This document shows positions 56,710-64,000 of a stretch of 64,000 bases of DNA, piece by piece. The DNA comes from Mycocentrospora acerina (Eukaryota; Ascomycota; Dothideomycetes; Pleosporales), in NCBI GenBank assembly GCA_022701365.1, contig JAKUHH010000216.1, forward strand, positions 744,001-808,000, in the 5' to 3' direction. Positions within the stretch are counted from its first letter, which is position 1. Each line of letters starts with the position of its first letter. The translations under genes were made by a program, and so were the position numbers. Below the pieces are notes generated by a model. The model saw only the letters and a program-made list of their open reading frames with translations, was not told where the DNA came from and ran no database searches.

Positions 56710-57609
56710 ATGGCCCCACCACGTAAAGCCCTCATCGCCGTGACCTCTGCTCACGCCCCACTATACCCTGAGGGCAAAGAGACCGGCCTTTTTATTACCG
56801 AAGCGCTTCACCCATTTGACGTGTTCAAGAAAGCCGGCTTTGAAGTCGACCTTGTATCCGAAACGGGTTCTTACCAAGCGGACTGGCTTTCGCAGCAAAA
56901 AGAGTGGTTGAAAGATGAAGAGAGAAAGGTCTGGGAGGATCACTCAAGCGAGTTTCGAAGCAAGCTTGACAAGCTTTTGAAGCCAGCCGACGTAAACTGG
57001 GAAGAGGTTTGTAGCTGTTGGGAAACTTCCGCTTAGTAAAAGTGTGCCTGACTAATATCTATGATAGTACGGCATCTTTTTTGCCAGCGCAGGACATGCT
57101 AGTCTCATTGATTACCCAGATGCCAAAGGTAGCACATCTCTTGCATTAAATCGACCGCTATGAATCAACATCTACTGACACAGCTGGAACATAGGCCTAC
57201 AGTCCATTGCCGCCAATATGTACAGCCGCGGCGATATCATCTCTGCTGTTTGCCACGGTGGCGCTATATTCCCCGGCATCATTGACAAGTCCACTGGTTT
57301 ATCGATCATCTCTGGTAAAGAAGTGACAGGGTTCACCACACAAGGCGAAATCGAAGAAGGGGTATTGGATACGATCAAGTCGTGGAATAGACCTACCATT
57401 GAGGCCGCTGCTGGCTCTGCTGGTGCCAAGTGTAAGTTTTCTGGAAGTGCAACAAATAAGTAGAAGGATACTAAACATAGATAGACATTGCACCTCCAAC
57501 TCCATGGGCTGCTTTCGCCCATACTGATGGTAGAATCGTCACTGGTGCTAACCCGGCGAGTGCGCAGGTAACCGCTGAGGCGGCTGTCGAAGCCTTCGAA
57601 AAGCTTTGA
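56710..57609 (+). CDS. DJ-1/PfpI family protein, Hsp31-like (putative glyoxalase III)
   Basis: Exons 56710-57006, 57068-57128, 57195-57431 and 57485-57609, phases agree, 239 aa. It starts MAPPRKALIAVTSAHAPLYPEG. The long N-terminal insert with ETGSYQADWLSQQKEW, a YGIFFASAGHASLIDYP strand and the nucleophile elbow SAVCHGGAIF (Cys139-His140) are hallmarks of Hsp31-type proteins. Yeast Hsp31 and fungal relatives convert methylglyoxal to lactate without cofactor and act as stress chaperones, in the cytosol. The third member of the catalytic triad (Glu/Asp) is probably in the N-terminal insert or strand 1 and is not assigned here. The gene converges on the Zn2Cys6 regulator gene with about 150 bp between stops. 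Confidence 0.87.
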
Positions 57610-57760
57610 TTCTGCTGTACGGAGACGATGAGATGACAACTATTTTGCTGGATAGGGTCAGTTAATAGATGTAATCGTCTACTTATGCACAAGTTCAGAA
57701 TATCAGGACTTTTTTTTTCGTACTCGCTCTAGTGCTTCAAAATTATGTGACTACTCCTCT

Positions 57761-60059
57761 TTATTTATCTTCAGCTGTTTCACCAGTAGTTGGTCGTCCT
57801 GGAACTGAGGTCCACATCTGTTCGGGCTCAAACGTATCAAGGCTACCCTGAAAGTTCAGCTGTCCAAAATTCTCTGCGTCCCACTCATATACAAAATCGG
57901 ACGCTCTATCCGCTGGTAATACCCAGCTACTTTGTGTCAAAAGTTCTTCATCGAAAGGTGGGTCCCCAAAACCTGAGCACGTATCAGCATTCGCTTCTTG
58001 ACAAAGGACAAAAGGCCTACCGGAAGGAAGGGCATTAGTTATAGGTAAAGAAGAAGACTGTAAGTAAGGTCGTTGATACAAGCTATTGCCATCGGTGCTA
58101 TCGTTGGGCATGTCTTGTGCTGCTTCTTCAGCTGGTGGCAGGACCTCACTTGAATCTATCCCTAGTAAAAGATTTCGATCCGTGGAAGTAATTCTGTTGA
58201 CCAACTGCTCGAGGAAGTTTATGCTCTGGGTAGTGAGAATGTGATTGCGCACTATCCCGCGCCGGTGCAGCTGAATAATGCTTCGAATGCCGCGTCGTGC
58301 TTTTTGACTTTGCTCGGACAATGGGTCGTGTAGTGCAATGGCACAGAGTACAACGCCTGCTGTGAATAAGCAAAGCCCAGCATGCATGGCAGCATGAGTT
58401 GACTGGCACCGATGTAAAGTGGCAAGGTTTTCTTGGGTGCCGAGTGTGGAGGTTCGAAGAGCAGAATCCAGCAGCTGGGACAAGGACAATTGAAACTCCG
58501 CTTGGCGACTCTTTGTAGGGTTAGAGAACCTCTCATAGATTACCCATCGATGTAAAGCAATCTGAAGGTTGTCGTATGCAAGTTGCAGCGAAAGCGCTTG
58601 GAGCTGTAGGAGCTGCAGCAAAGGAGCAGTAGATTGCACGTGATTGATGTTTGATAATCGAAGATGATGCGGCAGACTATCGCTCCAGTGGATTAGCTTG
58701 AGGTGAACTGCAGCCAAGCTGTCGAGCCGGTTGGTTTGTATGTGTCGACCAAGAAATGGTCCCATGATGCGATAAAGCTGAAACTTGTATCTATGGTAAG
58801 AGATCAAGGAAACATCTTCTCCTGATAGGCTGAAATGATACAGCGTGTGGCCTTCCGAAGGGTCATCTCTGGGGAGCTCAACGTCACAGTCAGAGTCATC
58901 GATTGTACATGGGCGCCCGAATGCAACCGCAGCGTATCTGCACAATTGTCAGAATCCAGAATTACGAATCGAAGAGTGTTCTCATTAGACATCAAGTTCT
59001 GGAACATACTTGTCATAAACCTCCAACGCCCACCAAGTACACGTCCAACTTTGCGCAGCATACGTCGAAGTATTTCGAAACAGACATTTCCGGTGCAATC
59101 CAAGATTTTGCGCTAGTTTGATAGCACTTCCAAGAATACCAAAGCCACTGTTAGGTCTGCCGTTGAACACGTGGAAGCTGCCCAGAAGGATGCAGATTTG
59201 GACAGCTTCGATATCAGAAGTGTTAATGATTTGTATGTAAGACTGCTCAATCTGCGTCAGAAGCACAGATGAAAGGTTCTTCGATTCAGAAGGGCTAAGA
59301 GGTGATGTATCATAAGAACTATAGAACGTCGCCATGGCCAACATGGTGACAAATAGTCTCGCAAAGTTCTCTTCGCCATAGGTTACCACGCCGGATGATA
59401 ACAGCTTCTCACAGCGAGTTCGAAAGGCGGATTGAGGTATTGCCTGCGACGTATCAGCTTATATAATGCCAACTGGACTTCAAAGTCACCATCATGAACC
59501 AATCGACTTTGGAGAAGAAGCTGTCTGTAAGAGCCTCAATAATATCTCGTGATGGTAAAGCGGCAGCTACAAAGCTCGTCCACAAAACTCCAGCTCCATT
59601 GGATGGATCAGACTCATGAAGGGTCTTGGTACCCTTGTATGTCCCTCCTGGGAGTGCCGAAGTATCTTCCTTGTGAGTATCGGCATCAGAGAGCATCTAC
59701 ACGGCTCGCCTCAGTACAACTTCATCGGCAATGGAAGGCATAGATCGCACCAGACGAGCAAGGTCGACGGCCGTAAACTCCAAAAGATGTGCTCTGTCGT
59801 GACGCGAAGGCCTGTTTCTGACTTCTTCTTCTTCTTCTTCTGCTGATAGGCCTGGGGGCTCAGGATTTGCGGCTATCCCATTGTCTACGTCGCATGCCAG
59901 GCCTGCTCGTATACAAGGTTGACAAGGGCGGGCTTCGTCGCACTATAAGATCAGTCAGAGCTAGCAATCCTCTAGAATAGAAATGTCGCCATGTGAATTT
60001 ACACCCAGTTTGCGGTGCCGACATCTTTGACATGCAGCTGATACTCTTTGGCGTTTCAT
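57761..60059 (-). CDS. Zn2Cys6 transcription factor with fungal-specific regulatory domain
   Basis: Proposed exons 60059-60003, 59942-59721, 59669-59490, 59443-59010 and 58937-57761 (complement), 689 aa. The zinc cluster is exact: Cys10, 13, 20, 26, 29, 36, spaced 2-6-5-2-6, split by the first intron. A Glu run follows (from a TTC repeat), then DSFFSKVDWFMM and the middle homology region (SAIKLAQNLGLHR, CTWWALEVYDKYAAVAFGRP). The second intron has a poor donor (GTTGTA) and is proposed because an in-frame TAG lies at 59699-59697. The third intron (59489-59444) removes a stretch that in another frame reads VHDGDFEVQLALYKLI. Decay by frameshift is the alternative. Expected role: nuclear regulator of nearby metabolic genes. 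Confidence 0.72.
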
Positions 60060-60367
60060 ATCTTGGAAATATCTTGATTTGTCGTCGAATGTCTGGGGTG
60101 CGGCTCGGGAGCGCACCTGCAAACGGTGGGGCAAAGACAGGGATTGCAACGACACGAGGCCAAGAAGGGCTTACTGAGATGGATAGCGTACTGATCGCCC
60201 AAGCAACAGAACCCTGCACGAACGCCATAACCGCAAAAGAATTACATGATAAAAGACTTGAGCTCTCATTTTGAGTCGATGAGTCTGCCGCTTGTGAAAG
60301 ATTGAGTCATTGCAAATGCTAATAATGAAAACAAAACATCATTTCAATCGTATTTCCATGCTACGTA
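60060..60367. promoter_or_regulatory. Short gap upstream of the Zn2Cys6 gene
   Basis: About 300 bp between the start of the regulator and the 3' end of the next gene (same strand). It presumably contains the regulator's promoter. Confidence 0.45.
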
Positions 60368-61704
60368 TTACTCAGCGTCTTGCTGCTCTACAAATAAGTG
60401 CTATGCACAGAATCAGCTTGAGAAGCCAATTTCGTACCTGGACCATAATTCTGCCAATACGGTTCCTTTTCAACAGCAGTATCAGCCTTCGGTGCCACAT
60501 TGCCTTCGGATAGTACAGTATCCTTTCGAGTTCTCTGGGAGGTGATGCTAGAGATGTCTCGCGACAACTGCTGCACGGAATCATCATTGAGATGGCCGCC
60601 AATCTGTCTGTTTCTATCTCCATATGCTCGGTTTTTGCCGTGTATCGTCTTTTGGCTTGTCGAAACCAAGAACTGGATGGTTTCGTCCCCTGTCGCGTGG
60701 TTGTCGATCATGCTGATATTTTCCTTCAAATGCTGTTCTGCCTTTGAACAAATATCCATACACTGACGAGCAGTCGTCCATTCCTCCCGAAGCCTTCCAA
60801 GACTTGCAAGTTCGTCAGGATTCATTGACATGTTTGATTTTGCCATCAATCGGTCGACAATGTCTTGCATGTGCCTCTCTAGCTTTGCCGTCGTTTCATT
60901 TAAAGTTATTTTGCACTCCTGCATACCATCACTGATTAACTTTTCAGGAATTAGTCCTGGGTTAATAGAGTTCTGGCCGCGCTGTGTAGACTTTCTTTGA
61001 ATCTCGTCAATGTGCTCAGATAACTGTGCACAGATTTCAAGACACTGTTGTGTACTACTTCTTTCCTCTTTTATACGCTGCAACTCCGCTGCCTCTGGAT
61101 CTGTTAAATTGCGCACAACTATACTTTCGAGCTTCTCGTTGATGCTTTCAAGACGCATCTCGAGATCGCCCGTAGTCATTTCGATCAATTCTTGATACTC
61201 TTCCAGTCGTTCAGCGGTAGCAGACGAGGTGCGTCTATTCAAAGTTAGTTATTGTCGCGAATAAATTTCTAATATCGGAAAAACTTGCAGGTTGGCACTA
61301 GCGAGGGCAATATTGATTGTAGCTTTGTACCCAGCCAGTAGTCGTCTGAATCCATCAATATTCTCATCCATGTACCTCAACTTGGCCCAGTCTCGAAAGC
61401 TCGTTCGATTACTGCCAGATCGAGATGTGCACTTTGAAAGTTCATCTTCGAATGTCTTACAAGCCTTCCCGCATTGTAGTAGAGGCAGATCGAGAATGTC
61501 CAAGTCTAATTTGGTATTGGTTTCAACTAAATCTGTCAGGGAGCGCAGGACCCCATGTAGAGCTTCAAGCTCTCCCTGAAGATCGCGCACACTCGCCGGA
61601 TGAGATCGATATGACGAAATCAAGTTGTGTAATGTAATGCTGGCCTGGAAAGCAAAGACAGCCAGAGTCAGAATCCCAGAAGTCAGACCTATAGGTTCTG
61701 CCAT
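60368..61704 (-). CDS. HeLo-like/PigL-type N-terminal domain protein with coiled-coil tail
   Basis: Exons 61704-61289, 61234-60438 and 60387-60368 (complement), 410 aa. The first intron (61288-61235) appears to be GC-AG: the donor GCAAGT is the only way to keep frame and joins SANL to RTSSATAERLEEY. The last, 7-residue exon is less sure; without that splice the protein ends at 60388. Residues 1-140 (MAEPIGLTSGILTLAVFAFQ, SHPASVRDLQGELEALHGVL, SFRDWAKLRYM, GFRRLLAGYKATINIAL) match the fungal PigL_N/HeLo-like domain, an N-terminal signalling module of STAND proteins. The rest is helical with two related segments (LQRIKEERSSTQQCLEICAQ and LGRLREEWTTARQCMDICSK). No NACHT domain is present. Confidence 0.78.
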
Positions 61705-62990
61705 CGTAATAAAGTCTTCAGTAATAAGTAAAGATATTATAAATGAAATCTTTTGCTGATGGTGGGGCTTGAGAAGTTCAAATATATAGGTGACAGGTTG
61801 ATCAGGCTGAGATGGGGTCCAAGCGCCTTTTACGCTAAATATACCTTAACGCGGGCGCTAGGCCAACTCTACAGTGACAGCGGCAAAGTACCCGCGGAAG
61901 AACGAATGAAAACAACAGCGATAGCGCTGTTGTGTAAGTTCAGCCGAACCAAGGGGCAAGAGAATTCGTGAGGCACAGTAATCACGTCATTGCGCGACGA
62001 TTTGTGAAACATAAGGTGTTGTTGCTTTGTGCGAAGAGATAAACAGAGGTAGATATACGTCTTGCACCTTGGGCATATGGAAGTGCTCCTATAAGCCCAG
62101 CCTAGTACACGAATAATACTACAATCTCAAAGCTCGGGAGATTTGCCCGGCAGTAGGAGTTCTTTTGTATTACGGCGCAGTAATTGATCAAGCCAGGCGC
62201 TACGTGAAGATAACAGCATCTTGCTTTAGCCGTCTGAAGGATCCATAACGATAGCCGGAAAGGAGCAAGTGTGAAGCTATAACGGCGGGTACAGAAAAAT
62301 CAGCTCATCCTGAATTAGACCCTATCGAATTTCATCTGAACATTGTTTCGGAGTTGGTGTTTTGTCTTCAATTCTACAAAACCACAGAGGTCTGCCTCTC
62401 ACAAAGCGTCGAAAGACGAGGCACTTGAGCGCAAGAATTTGACGATCCTTGTCGAGTTACCACGAATACCTTTAATTGTGCACTACTCGACAGTCATCGT
62501 TACGAGGAAGTAACTACAAGCCTCAAGAAACTATTGCGAGTCACTAAACCATGGAGCCAAGAAAATACTTTGATGGAAACACAAGTGTTTCGTTTGAGTA
62601 GCGTTCAAAACAGTGGAGCAGTACCCGAAAATAAAAGTCAACGGTTAGACTTTTCAATATTGGAGGATGCAAGGATCTAGTGATACTGTGTTCCGGTGGG
62701 ATTAAAATTAAAGCCTGAGTAAGTGCTAGAACATATCTGCTCAGTAACCAAAGCCCCTTTACGATACACAATGAACCGAGCAACTCTGCTGCATGATTGC
62801 CACCTTGAAATATCAGGAGAAGAAAGAAAATCTCTCCACATCATTGGTAATAACATGTAGCACTGCCATTGTAAGAGTAAATGTCTTGTGGAAAACTATG
62901 TAGCAGTGTTCTGGCCAGCCATTTTGAACAACCCACACAAAAGCATGACGAGTAGTACTACAGGGATTGCTGTAACTGAATTGTGGAGGT
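61705..62990. other. Intergenic region
   Basis: About 1.3 kb between the HeLo-like gene start and the ankyrin gene end. No domain-bearing frame found. Confidence 0.5.
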
Positions 62991-64000
62991 TCATAAGACT
63001 ATTTTGGGGACATCCAACGCGCCTCTATCTATCAGCATCTTGACTACCCGCACATGATTTTGTTCTATTGCTTCACTCAGAGCGGTACTCTGCCATCTAC
63101 CCAGCGCATTAACATCAGCACCCCTATCAAGCAGCAGTCTTACGACATGCTCGTGGCCTTGTCTCGAAGCAGCATGAAGCGCACTGCCAGAGAATCCAGG
63201 TTGCATATTGACATTGGCGCCATTCCGGAGTAAGATTTTGGCAATCTGCTTGTAACCTTCCCATGAAGCGATTTGGAGCGCACTGCCATCTTGTCCGCTT
63301 TGCGCGTTGACGTCGGCGCCTCTGCTAAGCAATAGCCTCACAACTTGCTTGTGACCACCCCTCGATGCGCGCTGCAGTGGAGTAGTCAAGTCGCCACTCT
63401 CTTGGTTAACATCAGCGCCCTTATCTAGCAGTAGCTTTACAATACCCACGTGGCCACTTCCTGAAGCTATGCAAAGAACGGTACCACGGAAACCAATCTG
63501 CGCGTGGATATCAACACCCTTGTTAAGCAGCAGCTTGACAATATGCGTGTAACCTTTTGACGAAGCCGTATAGAGTGCGCTTCCTAAGTGTGCGCACTGT
63601 CTATTGACATCAGCACCCTTATTCAGCAGCAGTCTTACAATTTGCTTGTGGTTTCTAGCTGAAGCTTCTTGGAGCGCATTACCATAGCGTTTACGCTGTG
63701 CGTTGACATCAGCGCCATGATCAAGCAGGAGCGCCACTGTTCGCTTGTGGCCCCGGAGCGAAGCTGCTACAAGTGCGTAACCAAAGGTTCCACCTTGCGC
63801 GTCAACGTTAGCGCCTTTATTCAATAGAAGCTCTACAACCGGATTGTGGCCGTATGTTGATGCTATGTAAAGAGCGTTGCCACCCTCGGCAGTTTGCGTG
63901 TTAACGTCGGCACCCTTGTCTAGTAGCAGCCTCACAACCTGCTCATGGCCATGCATTGAAGCCCTCCAAAGTGCATTGCCGTCATTTTCAAGCTCCGCAT
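62991..64000 (-). CDS. Ankyrin-repeat protein, C-terminal part (5' end outside window)
   Basis: The frame is open to the window edge and ends at TGA 62993-62991, giving about 336 residues. They consist of ten consecutive 33-residue ankyrin repeats of the fungal tandem type (ALxxAS.xGHxxVVxLLLxKGADVNxQ), the last degenerate and ending GALDVPKIVL. The consensus is strongly retained, so the repeats are probably under selection or recently expanded. Such arrays serve as the recognition end of fungal NACHT/STAND proteins or of stand-alone ankyrin proteins. What precedes them lies beyond 64000. Same strand as the HeLo-like gene 1.3 kb downstream. Confidence 0.88.
   Translation of the reverse strand, partial: AELENDGNALWRASMHGHEQVVRLLLDKGADVNTQTAEGGNALYIASTYGHNPVVELLLNKGANVDAQGGTFGYALVAASLRGHKRTVALLLDHGADVNAQRKRYGNALQEASARNHKQIVRLLLNKGADVNRQCAHLGSALYTASSKGYTHIVKLLLNKGVDIHAQIGFRGTVLCIASGSGHVGIVKLLLDKGADVNQESGDLTTPLQRASRGGHKQVVRLLLSRGADVNAQSGQDGSALQIASWEGYKQIAKILLRNGANVNMQPGFSGSALHAASRQGHEHVVRLLLDRGADVNALGRWQSTALSEAIEQNHVRVVKMLIDRGALDVPKIVL

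Overview
The window looks like a chromosome segment of a filamentous ascomycete, most likely a Dothideomycete/Pleosporales-type fungus. Protein genes are split by introns of about 42-70 nt with GT..AG ends and CTRAY branch points. 5S rRNA genes are dispersed singly. A compact core region gives way to AT-rich, gene-poor stretches that look mutated by RIP. The taxonomic call is inference from gene style.

Left part (1-18.8 kb, GC-balanced, dense, housekeeping): the end of an N-acetylglucosamine-6-phosphate deacetylase; a Rab GTPase; a cytochrome b2-type FMN dehydrogenase; Mediator subunit 27; an unrecognised basic 199-aa protein; the nucleoporin Nic96/Nup93 with an N-terminal FG region; a short-chain dehydrogenase; 6-phosphofructokinase; and mitochondrial enoyl-(ACP/CoA) reductase Etr1. 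All appear intact.

Middle part (19-46 kb, AT-rich, accessory): a 5S rRNA gene marks the boundary. It is followed by a large secreted GH71 alpha-1,3-glucanase joined through Cys-rich repeats to a PLC-like phosphodiesterase domain, a single-pass surface-protein-like gene, a subtilisin-family protease without a visible signal peptide, a cutinase, a possible fatty-acid-oxygenase fragment, a small protein with PD-(D/E)XK-like residues, an APH-like kinase, a second identical 5S gene with nearby decayed 5S copies, and a Fig1-like membrane protein with an unresolved 5' end. Between them lie 2-3 kb AT-rich blocks without genes.

Right part (46.8-64 kb): a small protein with a His/Cys arrangement reminiscent of permuted papain folds; a second APH-like kinase; then a possible metabolic group (beta-hydroxyacid dehydrogenase, amidohydrolase, DJ-1/Hsp31-like protein, Zn2Cys6 regulator). 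A HeLo/PigL-type N-terminal signalling-domain protein with an apparent GC-AG intron follows, and the window ends inside an ankyrin-repeat gene. The last two resemble parts of fungal STAND/NLR-like (self/non-self recognition) architectures.

Functionally the accessory half is rich in genes for degrading plant or fungal surfaces (cutinase, alpha-glucanase, protease) and in signalling or recognition proteins, as expected of a fast-evolving compartment. Exon boundaries are my own reading of splice signals checked for frame; no alignment or transcript evidence was available.
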